Shown here piece by piece: positions 1 to 14,140 of a stretch of 64,000 nt of DNA; position 1 is the first letter of the stretch, and each line of letters opens with the position of its first letter. Position numbers and translations under genes: made by a program. The stretch spans positions 2,364,471 to 2,428,470 of the forward strand of contig VWZS01003373.1 in assembly GCA_013397075.1 (NCBI GenBank), written 5' to 3'. Under the pieces are notes generated by a model. The model was not told the DNA's origin and did no database searches. It saw only the letters and a program-made list of their open reading frames with translations. The stretch comes from Rhabdornis inornatus (taxonomy: Eukaryota > Chordata > Aves > Passeriformes > Rhabdornithidae).

Positions 1-3000
1 AAATCATGGGGACAGTATGTGTCCCCAGAAGACTCCAGCATGAAGTTCCCAGACTGCGGAGGTTGAACCCTGCCGTGTGGGCTTTTTTGACTCATCCCTT
101 CAGACATGGAAGATGGGAAAAGTTCACTGCAGCTACGAGGAACCTTGTTGTATATATCCTAAGGAAAAGAACATTATGCAAATCAAGACTAGGACACAGT
201 TGGATTAATACTGGAAGTGCCACACTTTTCATGCACAGATTATCTGCCATTTTTAGCTCTGGATTCAGCATTAAGGAAACTACAGTTACTTAATGTCTAA
301 AGCATCAGAAAGAAATAAGGACTTCAACTTGAGTGAAATTAACATTATAATTACTAGTCTTCAAATTCCACATGAGATTATGGTAATCAGCTTTCATTTC
401 TATCTAAAGACTGCCTGCTGCATATGTTCAGTACTTGTTTACCTAATTACTTTTCAGAATAAAGCACTACAAAACCTGTGTCAAATGTACAACATCTCTA
501 GTGTCAGTCTCTCTGGTCATTGACAGTGTCAGTACTCACACCTGACTTCCAGTAAATTATAGGAATGCAAATAAGCAGATTCACTTAGGCCACAAAGTCA
601 AAAGAAAAAAGTAATAAAGTGAATGTCTGGGTTGCTCTTCTGAGCTACATGATGATAGCTCCCTGTAAGGACTATGTTACTAGGTGGTCAGGATACATGC
701 AGAATTCAATTATGTATCCTCAAAAGATGGAAGCATTTTACTTGAGAAATCCTCTTGGTGCCTCAGGTCTGAAAGAAACTGGAAAGAGATCTCTAAATGA
801 GAACATGCAACAACCCCTAATATGCCTACTTTCAACATCAGAGCAATGGTTATTGTGAATTTAGGGATGGGAGTTCTGTTTTGATTCTTGAACTTAACAA
901 CCCATTAGAAGCCTTTAGTCACAATAATTCAGTAGTTCCCTTGGAGGGACTTTAGTGGTTTCTAATGCATTTTAATGCCAGAGGGTTAACTGGGATCTCC
1001 GGCCCATATCTTGGAGGGTACTGAGGAGACTAACTTGGATCAAAAACAATGGGAGGTGGGACCCTGCAGATCTCTGGGGGTCTTTGCTGATACGCATCAG
1101 ATGTTTTGACACAAGGATAGTGGTCAGAAAAATGAAAAATACAACAAGTAATGTGAAGCCATCCTGTCTGAGACGGACTTAGCCACAAAGATCTTTACTG
1201 GCTCAATTTCAGTGATACCTGAATGACTGGTAATGATTGATACACCCCATCATTGTCTCATCCGCTCTGTAGGCTGGGGTCAGATGTATCCAGGGCTGTT
1301 GTCACTGTGGTTTCTACTGGTTCTCCTGTAGGAGGTGGGTCAGGACACTGTGCATGGGCTTGGTGACAAAGCAGCTGCGCAGACAGTCCGTGTGTAGAGA
1401 AGAGGGACTGGTTGCCTCTGGTCTGTACAGTTTGTGTCTGGTCACTGACTCTTTGTCAGGTGGTTCCAACTGTCCAGGGGGCCATTTCACGCTTACTGCT
1501 ATAGGTCTGCTGGTCTGCTAGACTGAGGAAGATTGTCCCAATCCTTTTTTCCTTCCTGGATGAGATTTCCTGAAGGAGAAAAGATCAGACATTGCTTTGT
1601 CAACTTTTTCAGGTTCTGAAAGCATTCCAGTCCAGGAATCTTTATTTAATGGAGGCTGTAGTCTGTTTAAATGCTGATCAGAGCATTTGGCATATCCCCA
1701 CAAATTTATGACAGCATTCTTCTCCTCATGATAGCTTGGCCAGGGAGGGTTAACCCATGAAAGCAGAGAGAAACACTGCTTCAGGGTGGAGCCCATCTTT
1801 CTCCACCTCTGACTAATTCCAAGGTATCCCAGCCTGTGCAAGGCAAGCAGATGTTAGAGATACAAAGCTGTGCTGTCCCACACAAAGAAAACCCATTTAT
1901 TGGTCATTTATGAAGAGAGTGGCTTGCCCATGAAAACTTGCCTCTTCTCTCTGCCAGTCCCAGTGTGAAGCTTTTCTACCTCACAGCATGTGAGGGAGAA
2001 GTATCCAGGAGGCTCCTGCTGCTGTGAGAAACCATGTTACAGTCTACCATTTTCATTCTACCCATTGCTGGCCTCTGGGCCTTGGGCAAGAGATTGCATG
2101 GGAGGACATGGGAAAACGTGTGTGGGAGTTTGTGTGTAGGGACTCTTACGTGCTGGAAGGTGTTGGCTACAATGGAGAGAGTGAGCATAGCTGAGGACTT
2201 GCTCAGGTTGACAGGGTGCTCCACCTCACCTTTCAACAGGGCATTGCTATCCAGTGATGGATGATGCCCCTGATGGAAACCAGCAAGCTGTGGCTGGCTT
2301 TGGCAGGCAGCTTCAAGCTGCAGGGCTGTGTGCCTGCTCACCTGCACCATCACTGCCTGCTCCTTACTCCCAGCATTTGGTTGAGAAGGAACACATCTTA
2401 ATATCTTGTGGTAGCAAAAGTGGTTGGTTTGTGGGGAAGCTCTGAAACTTGAAAAATGCAACTTAGGGCAAATTGGAAAAGCAGTACGTTTTTGTGAATA
2501 TACTGTCCTAAGGGCCTAGAAAAGAATTTGCACCTACATTGACATTTCCTGAGGCAAAGGAGTTAAGCAGATGCCAGGGAAGCTCTGAGGGAATATATGA
2601 CAGAGCAAGCAAAATATATCAGTGGAGGATTATGTCAATATAGGAAGAAAGCACAGAAATTGGAAGAAGGAAAGTCTTGCAAGGTACTCAAAAATACTTA
2701 GGTTGTCACTGAAAAGAAGCTTGGACTAGAAAAGCATCAGAAGATATATGGTAAGGCAACGTTCACAAATAAATAAATTTAAAAACTAGAGAAAGAAAAA
2801 AAGAACTGAGGAAGAAGACTAAGGAGCACTACAGGAACATGCAAGAAGAAAAAACAGAAACAAGAAAGTGATTGGCAAATGGAAGCAAAAAAGCAAGGAA
2901 AAGAACACAGGTAATGAGAATGGTCATTTTATCCTTGTATCTTTCATTGCTTATGGATTCCTGTTTTCAGGTGGGTACTGGAGCACTGGAGCTTGGCCAG

Positions 3001-6000
3001 CTGGGCTGAGATCTTGGCAGAGGAATGGGGAACAGCAAAGCTGAATGTTCTGTGCCTAAAGAAGAGGGTGATCCAGCTTCAGCACTAGAAGGAAAGCGAG
3101 GGAAGGGAAAGATGGTGCTGGGGGGCCTTTTCCCTGTTTCCTGCTTACCATGTTTGATCCCATAAGTATCCTATGAATCCAAAGCCATTTTTATGCTTTG
3201 TAGGCAGAAAGAATAGGTGAGAAAGAAAAAACATAAGACTTTCGCTGTTGCAAAGCCACATACAACCCTAGTTTAGCTCTGATCTCTGAGTTCTGCTGCC
3301 ATAACCCAGTGCTGCTGCTGAGTTCAGTGGTACTGATTAGAGATCAAACACTGTGCTAGTGCAGCTCCGTGCTTCCCATCTCTGTACTTCCTTCTCACTT
3401 TATGCTGGAGACTTAACCTCAGTGATCAACCACTCCTGGTCTTCTTTTATTCTTAACTCCAGCAATTTAAAAGAATACCCCCTGGCTGGGGATTCCTGTT
3501 ACAGTTCAAGGAAATATTTCTTCCCTTCTCTAATTAAGCTCCTTTCATGCACATAAAGCCGACTCCTTACCTGAGAGGGAGAGATGGCTGTAGGCAACAT
3601 AATGCATTTCCCATTCATTTACTCTATCTCTGCAAGCAAGCTCAGGTCCAAACAATCTTGGCATGAACCTTGCACACACCTTTGTCCAGGCCAGACCCCA
3701 TCAAAACTTAAAAGGGACTATGCACAGCAGTGCAGTCACGGGTCTTCTTAGGGTTAATGATCAGTTTTCCAGCAGAGAGTGTCTTGGCATTGCAATCAGG
3801 AGATGTTGCCAGCAGATATTGCCTGCCAGACTTGTTGGGCAGCTTGAGAGAAATGCTAATAGCATATTGCTAGATATAGGTTTCCCATTCTTCTGTGGGG
3901 AAACTTCATGGTGATGACATTTGCACTAAACAGCAAGATGCTGCTATCAGCAATCATTGGTTAGAGGCTGAACTTTCCCACAAGAGAGTGGGAGATTATT
4001 TTTAATACAGTATTCAGAGGAACGTGCTCCAGAACTCAGCTGTTGTCTTCTTCATTTAACCTCTTCAGGCAAGAAGGTAAAAATTCTATGTTGTTTTGTT
4101 GTTTTCTTTTTTTTTTTTCCCAAAATAACTGTGATTTTTTTTTTCTGATCCAAAGTAGTCCAGAGGGTGATAAAGTCAACATTATTTTTACATATGATGA
4201 GAAAGAGAGAGATACCTTTACAGGCTGCAGGCAGCAAAACACAATGCTAAAATTCAAGTGGCTTAAGAGCTCACACAAAGGGAGCTGGTTTCAGTGGGAC
4301 ATGAATGAGGATTTTAGGGACACAGCTAAAGATTCTTGCCTAAATTTCACAGGCTTCTGAATGTGAAATTTCCCCAAAACCTCTCTGTCCACCCAGTAAA
4401 GTCTAATTGCCACAAGACTGATGAGCTCAGTGGCTTGTATGAGCAAGTAGATCCTTTTCTGCATGTATCTCCAGAAGGGCTGAAGGACAGGCTCTTTCAG
4501 AGCACCTCTACTCACTCTGCTAGAAACAGGCTTCATATAGAGTGATGGTGCTGGTGACCTGGGCAACATGATCTGCAGCATGAGAAATACAGGTTAATTT
4601 TCCTTCTTTACTCACATTTCCATGGCACAAGAAAAAAACCTTGAAATGTTCACTAGATGAAAGAGAGGGCATGCAGTTCTTTAACTGGGTTCTAAGGCAT
4701 TTCCTCTTTACACTGATCCCCACTACCAGGGAAGTTGTTTATGTTCTTAAACAATGACTCTATAAAAGAGAAAGGGTGGAGTGGTATTCAGATTTTGTTT
4801 TGTTAGTGGGGGTGCTAGTCTTTGATATTAAAATATGAGCTCCTGGGTTTGGCAATGCTGTTTAGAATCTTGCAGAGGAGCCTGTGCCATGGAAATCTGA
4901 TGTGCACACAGGCACAGCAAATAACTTGCCACTGTACAGCCTGTAACAGGCCAATGCACATGCATGTCTGTTTATGCAGAAGTAACTGGCCTAGAAAGAA
5001 GTACAGAAGATACCAAAGGGGCTGATGAAAACTAAAGAAAGCAGTCAGGGAAAAGCTTTCTGGCATAAAAGTGGCATCCTGAGAGGTTGTTTGGAAAATG
5101 AACTTGGCACCATTTTGCTTGAAAAGCTGTTTTTTACTGAAATGTATTTGTTTTTAATTTAAAGCATGTGTTGTGCCACTCAAGGATGATCAGAATTGCT
5201 GTGTTGTAGGAAATTCAATTTTTCTAATGTGTTGTTTGTCCCTTTCACTCCAAATTGGCACAGAAACACCTGGAAACATATTTTTGTATGAATGGTAATG
5301 AAAAATAAGGAAGTCATTCTACCAATTTTCATGTGAGGAGACAGCACTGTCTCTCATGTTGACTTTTTTAGGAGAGACCATGTAATTTCTGCCAATTCTG
5401 TTTTCCTCCGTGTATGAGAAATGAATGTGTATTAAGGCACCTTAATGGGATGCAGATTGAATAAGTAAAACATGCAATGGGAATTATCATGTGGCATCAG
5501 GCAAAACAGGTTCCTTCTTACTTAACTTATATGAAATACCGAATTACCTTAACAGCAAGGCTACAGGTCTCTTACCTTCTCCACCCTATTTACTGCCTCC
5601 TCCTGTTGAATTAATAATATAATCTAATACAACCATTAATTATGACAGCTTTCAGCACAGGTTTCTTTATTCTTTGATAGTTTTTGTTTTGATTTCATCT
5701 AACCTTAGCAAAAAACAAACTGTAAAGAGAGAATAGATCATGAATAGTTATAGAAAAGGAGTGTTCATCATTTCACACAGCCATGGAGGAAGTTTGTAAT
5801 TTTTACAAGGTCTGTGGTATGCAGTTGTTTCTTCTGAAGGAAGCTATATTCCTGGGTAGCTTCTTGCTCACATACTGCAGTGCTTGTAATTTCATTTGCC
5901 ACACTATGTTAAAAGCTGCTGAACCATCATGCAAATTATCTCTTGTCATCAGGGGCTCTGCACTACTAATAATGCTCAGTGCAGGTACTTTGGCTAGTGT

Positions 6001-7995
6001 GGAACAGCAGCTAGGAACTTCCTGGAACACTTCTTTTCATCCTGTATCATCCCTCCTTATCACTCCAAGATTATTTAAAAGTGACATTAGCATTTGCTGC
6101 CCACCATGTAGATGTTCTCCAAACACTGTGGTTCTTGCAGTAGCTCCAAAAGTCTGACTGAATTATTATACAGCTTACACAGAAGGCTTTGTGGTGTGGA
6201 ATCATTCATACATTTGTTCCCACCCTGTTTTAGATTAAGAAAGTTCCTTTAATCCTTTCACTGTGCAGCAAGAAAGTTCCTCTACCTGCCTTCCCTTCCT
6301 CTGGATTTCTAGGGCAGGCCTCTAAGTCTTTCCCACTCACAAAACCATGGAGTTGGCTGTAGTGTTTGCAGCTGGATGTCTCCCTCGTGACAGCCTGCTC
6401 CTTTTGCTAAAGGAGTGCCCACATCAGTGTGCCAGACACTCACTTTAAAATCTGTTTCCAGATCCTGGGCTCTCCCTCCTTTCTTGGCACACAGCCCTTT
6501 CCCTGCAGGGTGGGGTGGAGCTGCCATCTTCCTACTGAGTAAGATTATTAGCTCCTTTTTTTTTCTCCTTGACTCGTTCAGAAGTTGGGACACACCTCAC
6601 AGCTCCATTTCAGATCTTTCAAGAGATGTGGACGTATAGCGCTACAAACTTCAGCACTGAAGTTGCACTGAGTTTTGTTTTCAGAGGGTTGCTGGTAGTA
6701 GGATATGAAGGTGGAAGAAAAGAGAAATTATTTAGTGCAATGGCTTGTGGTAAGATCACTGTATCATTAAAAGGAAAATTAAAACCCTATTACATAAAAA
6801 GACACCAATAGCAGAGCTAGAGATGAGATAAAACTCATCTTTAATTTGTCTGTGCAAAGAACCCTTTGGCTATTTCTCATCTGTTTTGTCCATTTGCAAT
6901 ATGTCTTTATGTGAAGTACTTCTGGACTTCAGGGTAAAACAAAAGTCTGAGCATGAAACATCTATGAACTTTTCTTTCAGCATCACAGGTTCTTTCCACA
7001 GAGCATCACTCAGAAACAGGATGAAGCATTGATTGTTACTGTGCTTTTCAAGTTGGTCAAATGGCAAGAAACGTCTGCATTTGCCACATGTTCTACCTTC
7101 ATATATTCAGAAACTTTACTTTTTAAGCTCTTCCAAGCTCTGCAGCAGTTTGTTTTAGGCTCAGCCTGTTTTCCTGTGGGCTGAGTTCATTCCCATTGTC
7201 TGGCATTTGCTGCAGGTGAAGATGCTTTCACAGACAAATGCTGCACCTTGGCTGACCCATACCAACTCCCAATGCCCTGGTAACTTCTGGCACCTGAGTT
7301 CCTGCTTTCCATGCAGAGTCATGCCTGGCTCATGGCTGAGCCGGAGATAGCGTGCATGCTGCATCTTGAGAACAGTGTAAGGCATTCTGAGTAGCTCTTA
7401 GCATAAAGATAACTCTGTGAAGGTCAGGCTGTCTGTGAAGAAAGGGAGCTGTGGCTGTAGTTGAGGAACTGGGGCCTCAGTGGGAGGCTGACAGGAGAGT
7501 TTTGGCTGGAATGGGTTGCAGCTCCCCGGCACCAGGCAACCCCTTCCCCAGAGGGCTCAAAACAAGTATCAAAGGGGCACCAACAGCACAGGACAGGCTG
7601 TGCAAGTGCCCTGCTGATAAAAATCCTGAAGTTCAGCTTTGCACCAGCCTCTTCCCACCTTTAGCCTCCGGCGACACAGACTGGAGCTCCTCATATAACC
7701 TCACCTTGCAGGCTGCAGCTTCAGGGCAGACAGGGCTGAGGAAGAGTGCCTGCTGTGCTCTGGCCATCTGTGGGCACTGGGGAGAACGACATGGCTGCTC
7801 ACTCACTCCTTTTTCCAAAAGAGAGGGACTCTGGCAGCTTTCTCTGGACCTGACCCACGCTGGTCCCAGTGCAGGCTGAAAGGTAGAGACAGCCAGACCT
7901 GTGCCACGGGAGACATGAAGGATTTGTCTCCATACTGTGGCTGTGTATTTTCCCCTAAATAAATAATCTTTCTGGAATACAGACCAGTGCTACTT

Positions 7996-8026
<31 letters not shown>

Positions 8027-8990
8027 AGTTAGGTTTTTTTTTTTCCCCCAGTATAATGATTCCAGAAAATTTTGTGTGATCCCATTGGTATCTACACAAC
8101 ACCTTTACAATTAATTCTCCTAAGAGTCAGGAAAGGAGTTCCTAATTGCCTGTTCTTCAGATGGCCTCCTTGCAAGGACCAAGCTGAACTTGGTCCTAAC
8201 TTGTTCTTAGTGGAGTGGATTGAACGTAAATGACCCATGGGAGAGGTATCAGACTGTAATGTTTCTAGTACAGAAGCAGAGAGTGACACATATCTTGTCA
8301 TATCACTGAGCAGGAACTTACAGATGTCTTGTCAGGGCTCCTGGGCTATCACTTTGTTTGGAATTTTTAATTGTGCATCCTGCCTCAATCTCTTAGTCCT
8401 GGAAAACTTATGAGAAGTTAAAAGTGTATTTCAAACTGTTAGTGTCTCCATAGCTGTTAATGAGCCTTTTTCACATATGAAGACATTTATTTAATAATGA
8501 TTTTATTTTTAGAAACCTGTTGTTTGAAACCCCCTCACCACAGCTCTGGTTACCACAGATGGTTATGTGCAGGCTTAGTTTCACCAAGTCTCTATCACTA
8601 ATGTATATTGTTAAGAGGAAAGAGTTGATGCCAGTATATGCATCAAACCAGTTTGGAGAAGGAAAATGTTAATCCATACCTGTCTAATTTCAATACCATA
8701 AGTTGAAATAAGGCACAGCATGGGATAAAGCAGAAAAAGGGTCCTTTCTGAGGAACGTACATATGTTGTGAGCATGGGTCCCTTTTGCAGACCCTCTGTG
8801 TCTTTGCTCCTGCTGTGCACCATAGACTGATCTGTGCAAGGCTGATTAAAACTTCCAGGATTTAGAAAACATCTAGTATGTTCAAGAGTCAGCTGTGGGA
8901 CTATCTCAGTGCAGACAGATGCTTCACAGTGCAGTCTAGCTAGGCCAGCTGCACTAAATTTCTTAATTCTTTTGTGCTCCCACTCAGCAG
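1..8990. other. Gene-free stretch upstream of SERPINB12
   Basis: I see no serpin exon, RNA gene or other recognisable coding exon here. The longest open frames (161 aa on the minus strand near 2.0-2.5 kb, 142-172 aa near 7.5 and 8.6-9.1 kb) have no recognisable motif and are not flanked by convincing splice sites. A purine-rich tract runs from about 2575 to 2915. The non-coding first exon and promoter of SERPINB12 should lie here, but I could not place them; a TATAAAAG at 4761-4768 is the only striking TATA-like string and has no supporting context. SERPINB5, the usual neighbour on this side in vertebrates, is not reached. Confidence 0.5.
7996..8027. repeat. (GTTTT)n simple repeat
   Basis: Four to five tandem copies of GTTTT are followed by a T-run. 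This is a short microsatellite, possibly the remnant of a poly(A) tail read on the opposite strand. Confidence 0.8.
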
Positions 8991-9000
8991 CTACTTCATG

Positions 9001-12000
9001 ATGGACTCTGTTTCTAGACCAGTTACTGAGTTTTGCCTTGATCTCTACAAAAAGCTCAACAGAAGTGCAGAGGACACAAATATCGTCTTCTCTCCAATGA
9101 GCATCTCTGTTGCCCTGGCCCTGATCCATCTTGGTGCAAAAAACAACACTGCTGCTCAGATAGAGAAAGTGAGTATGAATAAACCGTGGTGGGATGCTTC
9201 CACATTGCTTGCTGTTCCCTTAATGGAAATGTTGGGCATCCCAGCACATGTGCAAATGTCTCACAGGAAACTTGCACAAGGGCAGGCACAAGTGCTGTCT
9301 TCACAGCTGTGCTTGGAGCACTCTCATCCCTGCCATCTGCTGGTGTGAGTCTCATCATAGCCACTGCAAGAGCACAGAGCAAGGGCTGGCTGAGGGGAGG
9401 TGACACAGCACAGTGGGGCGCTCTGGCTTTCTCCAAGCCTGCTGGCAGAATATCAGGCTTTATTTCAGAATTATGGGCAGGCATTTTCTCTTGTGGTTGC
9501 TATGAGACTCCTGAGAGTAGGAGTCAGGGAGGGCAGTGGGGAGAGCTGCAGACACCTGAAGGGGTTGCACCTGTGTGGCTGAAAGTATTAGCTCACTTGT
9601 CCCTTATGATATTCAAGAGTCAAAATGTCAAAGACACCCAGGAGGGCAAGGAGGAGGTGAAGAAGGCCACCTCTCCAGTCACTGTGTCTTTACTTCCTGC
9701 AGTGCAAGTTTTGCTTTCTACAACCTTTCTTCTCTTTTTTTCTTTCTTCTCTCTACCATGAGTGGTAAAAGACCAATAATCCTAAGGCAGAGCTTCTCAC
9801 CAGGGTGTGGTGGGTTGACCTTTGCTGTGGCTGCCAGGTGCCCACCCAGACACTCTCTCAGTCTGTTCTCTTTGCACAGAGACCAGCCCTGCAGCCCCCT
9901 GGGTACCATAACCCTGCCACACCAATACTTTAGACAGGGACTCCTGCTTATTTTAGGAAAGCAATGGGAATTGGTCAATATCAGTATCCTCTAGAAAACA
10001 AGAGTAAATCTATGTATGATGCAATATTATTATAATAGAAAAGCTGCTGAAAATTTTTCAGTGATGTATTTGCATAGTATAAAAAAGGACTGGTTTGTGT
10101 TAAGAGCACTGTGGTTTTGATCTATTTCTTAAGCTGATGCTAATGTTAAGAATGATTGCAAGAAGCCAGTTTTGATGTTTTTAAAGAAAATCAGCTTTCG
10201 TCTCTTTGCTTGGGGCAACTTTTTGTTTTGAAATTTAAGATAATTGTAGCAATGAAAACACAAATCAAATACAAACATTTTGAGGTAGCAAACAGTAACA
10301 TTTTGAGGGATTAAGTGCAAGTTCTTCTTGGTTTGTTAATATAGAAAAGTGGGTCTGAACATGAATGTATGAACAAGTTCAAGTCTGTCATTTCAGGTGA
10401 TGAGTGAGGCTGATGAAACATCTTTCATGAATCTACACCACTTATCCAATACTGCATAGCAAAGCTTTTAAACAAGGAAAATGGTTTTATCCCAGTTACA
10501 ATTGACATAACTTGACATCTTCACCTGTAGGTGCTCCATGTCAGGAAAACCGCAGGAAGAATGAGTCTTGGATATGATCATGAGAGTGCAGCCCCAGAAA
10601 TGGAGCCAGAAGGAAGCCTGGAGAGTCAGCCTTCCTTCTCAGAGGTCTGTCCTTGGGTGGGGAGCCCTGCCTCGGCTGCGTGGTAGGTTAGTGCGGGTGG
10701 AACACTGAGGTTTGCCACTGGAGGGAGTCAAGACCACATGCTCAGTCTACCTAATCCTCTAGGAAATGACTGATACAAGGTTTTATTTTATTAAGGGCCA
10801 GTCAGTCAGTACCAAAGCTTTCAGTGTTCTCATCTGAAGGAGGATCAGGCTACAAAGCTTGGACTAGCTAGGTTTAAAAATCAGTACAGCAGGAGTCAAC
10901 CTTATAGCGTTATCTAATTAAGATGAAAATTAGCAACCAAAGCTGTACAGAGGAATAATTTTAATTGTTGTTTTTGTGTTACTCCCAGTGTAACAAAGAG
11001 GGAGACCTTAACCATAAACTGTTCCAGGAGCTGCTTTTACAACTCCAAAGCCTTGGTGAAAAATACATTTTAACCTTGGCCAACAATCTCTTTATACAAC
11101 AGGGATTTGAACTCCAGCAGGTAAGTCACCTGCTAACTGCTGTGGCTATGACCTCAAGCTTTCCTGTAACTGTGAGCCTCCCTGTTGCCCCTCCTGTATG
11201 TATTTTGGAGCACATGATGTGCTACATGGAGCTGTAGCTCTTAAGGCTGGTGGGAAAGAGACGGAACTATCAATTTTCCATGTTTTTATAAAAATAAAAA
11301 ACAAACCACAAAGAAACCACCCTGTAGATGTCAAAGGCTACAGAGCAAAAATAAAGCCGGGATCTGTTCATTTTTGGCATGTGTATGCACTCAGCCAGAG
11401 GAGAACCTACAGCTCAAAATGGCCTATTCAAGCTGTCTGTAACTACCTACTTTAGGTCTTGCAAGTGGAATAGCTGGGACAGCACTAAGCTTGGAGAGTT
11501 TTATCTCCAGGAAGGTTGTACAGGTTCATGCACAGGACTGCTCTGCTGAACTTCTTGCTCCTTTCCTACATAATAACTGAGTGGTCTTGGGTCTACTTGG
11601 TATGGCTAATTTGTTAGTCACATATTTGCTTTTCTGTCAATTATTTCGATACTTAAGCATCAAACAACTAATCTTGCATTTTTTCTGTTTCTTTGATTTT
11701 TTAATCTGAACCTCAGTTATGCAGTTCTCCATGACAAGACTCTTTCTTCTGGTTTTCTTTTAACTTAATTTACATTTTTGACCTATGCTTTAGAATAATT
11801 ATCTCTTCTTCAAAGATCCTCTTAATAAACTTCAGATACTTGACATTTCCAAAATGAAATTTTGCCTTATGGATTCAACAGGTCCCTCACCATTTCTAAA
11901 ATGCTATCGAGCATTTGATTTCTTTCAAAAGGCAGTAAGTGCTTAATAGATTTGACCAATTCATAATCTTTATTTTGCTTTACAGCAATTTCTAATGTGT

Positions 12001-13694
12001 AGCAAGGAACTGTATGGAGCAATGCTGCAAACAGTGGACTTTCATGGTGCTGTTGAAGCTGCCAGAAGAAAAATTAATGCTTGGGTTGAAAGTGAGACAC
12101 AAGGTAAAACAAAGCAAAACCATAGCCATTCTATCACTGCCTTCCTACATGGATTCAACAAATGAAATTCCAGGGTAGGAAAAGCAAAGACCTGTTCACA
12201 TTTCTGTGTGTTCACTCTTATGCTGTTTAAGGGTAGTTTGTCTTCCCATCTGGTCTTGAAATATTAGAGTAAGTTACCAGCTAACTTATTTATGAGTTAA
12301 AGATATGTTTGCTGTAAAATGTTTTTTATTCCCTCCCTTATGCCTGGCCTGAAAATTGCAGTAATAGTGGTAAGTCTTGACCAGACAAACTGCTCCTTCA
12401 AACAGCCATAAATGCAGATTCAGAGCACCAGGGGATAATTTGGTGACCCCCAGTTCCCTCATCCTCCCTGGCTGGTAACAGGAGAGAGGAATCTACCATT
12501 TGTTTATCTGTATTGGTTTTGTCCTTTGAATAAACTGAGAAATGTGTTTCTAAGTTCTTCCAACACTAAGTTCACAGACCAATAACAGAGTGTCAGGTCC
12601 AGAGTCCTAATGACAGTTAACAAATACTTCTGTGATTCAAAATTCCCTTTAGGTAAAATCAAGGAACTTTTTGCACCTGGTGTGATTGATGGACATGCAT
12701 TGCTGGTGCTTGTGAATGTAATCTACTTTAAAGCATCCTGGGAATGCAAGTTTGAGGAAGAAAAAACAGTTCAGAGGGATTTTAAACTGAATCAGGTACA
12801 TCTGCATTCTGTAAACCTTTACATTATTCACCTTAGGTACTGTGAGCATTGCAGCAAGCAAAACAATGTCCAGGGCTGAGCTGCCCTGTGAGTAAGGTGT
12901 GGGTGTGTTGGGAACTTAACTTGCCTCCCCTGTTCGGTAGAGATGTTGGTGAGAACTGTATTGCTTAACTGACTGTGTAATTTTCTTTTCAATAGAACAG
13001 AAAGAAACCTGTGCAGATGATGTATCAGAAAGGCAAATTTAAACTGGGCTACATTGAGGAGGTGGCTGCTCAGATCCTTGAACTCCCTTATGCTCAGAAG
13101 TCACTGAGCATGATCATCCTGCTTCCAGGTGATGAAGCTGATGGATCTGTCGGTGGGCTGGAGCAGGTGAGGCAATACATGTCACAGACTGGGGCTGGGA
13201 GCTAGTTGTCTGAATTAACACTGGATAAAGATGTAAATTTTTCAAAGCTTCCCACCTATTTTAATCTCCTTTTCCCCCTCAATTTATAGATTGAAAGCAC
13301 AATCACCTATGAAAATTTAATGCTGTGGGCCTCCTCAGAGAACATGTTTGAGACAACAGTGGAGGTTTACCTGCCCCGATTCAAGCTGGAAGGCACCTTC
13401 AACCTCAACGAAGTTTTACAAGAGATGGGGATGACTGACATCTTCACTGAATCAAAAGTTGACCTTTCTGCAATGACATTTGCAAAATCTCTGGTGCTGT
13501 CCAGTGTTGTCCACAAGGCGTACGTGGAAGTCAATGAGGAAGGCACTGTGGCAGCGGCTGGCACAGGAGCTTCCATTGTCAGGAGGTCCCTGCCTCTCAC
13601 TGAGGTGTTCATGGCTAATCACTCTTTCCTATTCTTTATTAGACACAATCCTACCAATGCTATCATTTTCTTTGGCAAACTCTGTTCACCTTAA
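9001..13694 (+). CDS. SERPINB12: SERPINB12, clade B serpin, probable inhibitor of trypsin-like proteases (7 coding exons)
   Basis: Coding exons: 9001-9168, 10531-10644, 10989-11120, 11986-12103, 12653-12795, 12996-13166 and 13290-13694. All have AG/GT borders and the phases join without a break, giving about 416 aa (human SERPINB12 is about 405). The N-terminus MDSVSRPVTEFCLDLYKK closely follows human MDSLVTANTKFCFDLF. ATG 9001 was chosen for that match over ATG 8998, one codon upstream. The CD-loop exon (38 codons) is long, as in SERPINB12. The reactive-centre hinge reads EEGTVAAAGTG, with the small residues at P15-P9 needed for loop insertion. Counting from P17 Glu, P1-P1' is Arg381-Ser, as in human B12. 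The C-terminus FFGKLCSP is standard for ov-serpins. There is no cleavable signal peptide, so a cytosolic or leaderless protein is expected. From family knowledge it should inhibit trypsin-like serine proteases in epithelia. The non-coding first exon was not found. Confidence 0.93.
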
Positions 13695-13967
13695 AATCAG
13701 GGCCATTTTCTAACATTGCGAGGAACACCTGGATGAAAAGCAGAAATTGTATTTTTCTCCCCAATGCTTTCTTAATCCTTTGACAGCTACTTTGTACTTC
13801 AAAATCATCACTGCAGCCAGTTTTGTTTAGAACCTATGAATCAGATGCTCTGCCACTAGGCTCCTTGAATTGTAAATATTGATCTGAATCCAGAATACGA
13901 GTAAATTGTACCTTAAGCTCACTGGATATGAATAACATTTTGTTTCCTTGATGTTCACATGTGTTCA

Positions 13968-14140
13968 TGGTGACAATAGGGTTGAGATGAGAAGAGCCCT
14001 CTGGAGATCATCTGGTCCACCTCCCCTGCACGAGCAGGGCCATCTACAGCTGGTTGCCCAAGACCAAGTCCAGATGCTTTTGGATATCTCCAAAGGTGGA
14101 GACTCCATCACCTGTCTGTACAACCTCTCCTAAGTCTGTG
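13968..14140 (-). mobile_element. CR1 LINE 3'-region fragment
   Basis: Read on the + strand, this has the typical reverse-complement CR1 phrases: a stretch like 'agatcatctggtccacctcccctgc', then 'gcagggccatctacagctgg', then 'ggagactccatcacctg'. It is a truncated fragment lying 275 bp past the SERPINB12 stop codon. It may overlap the end of the SERPINB12 3' UTR, for which no clear AATAAA was seen. Confidence 0.75.

Noticed and set aside
1976..2461. 161-codon minus-strand open frame
   Set aside because: No recognisable motif, low-complexity His/Ser/Pro-rich translation, overlapped by other frames on the + strand, and no splice or promoter context.
4036..4360. Overlapping frames on both strands around 4.1-4.3 kb
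   Set aside because: They arise from A- and T-homopolymer runs that encode Lys or Phe stretches; no real gene signal.
8974..9003. Upstream ATGs (8974, 8998) as the SERPINB12 start
   Set aside because: 8974 lies before a plausible AG acceptor in the pyrimidine-rich intron end. 8998 would add one Met only. ATG 9001 aligns exactly with the family N-terminus.
9186..9761. 191-codon + frame just after SERPINB12 exon 2
   Set aside because: It starts inside intron 2 after a clear GT donor, has no family similarity, and ends in a pyrimidine tract; chance frame.
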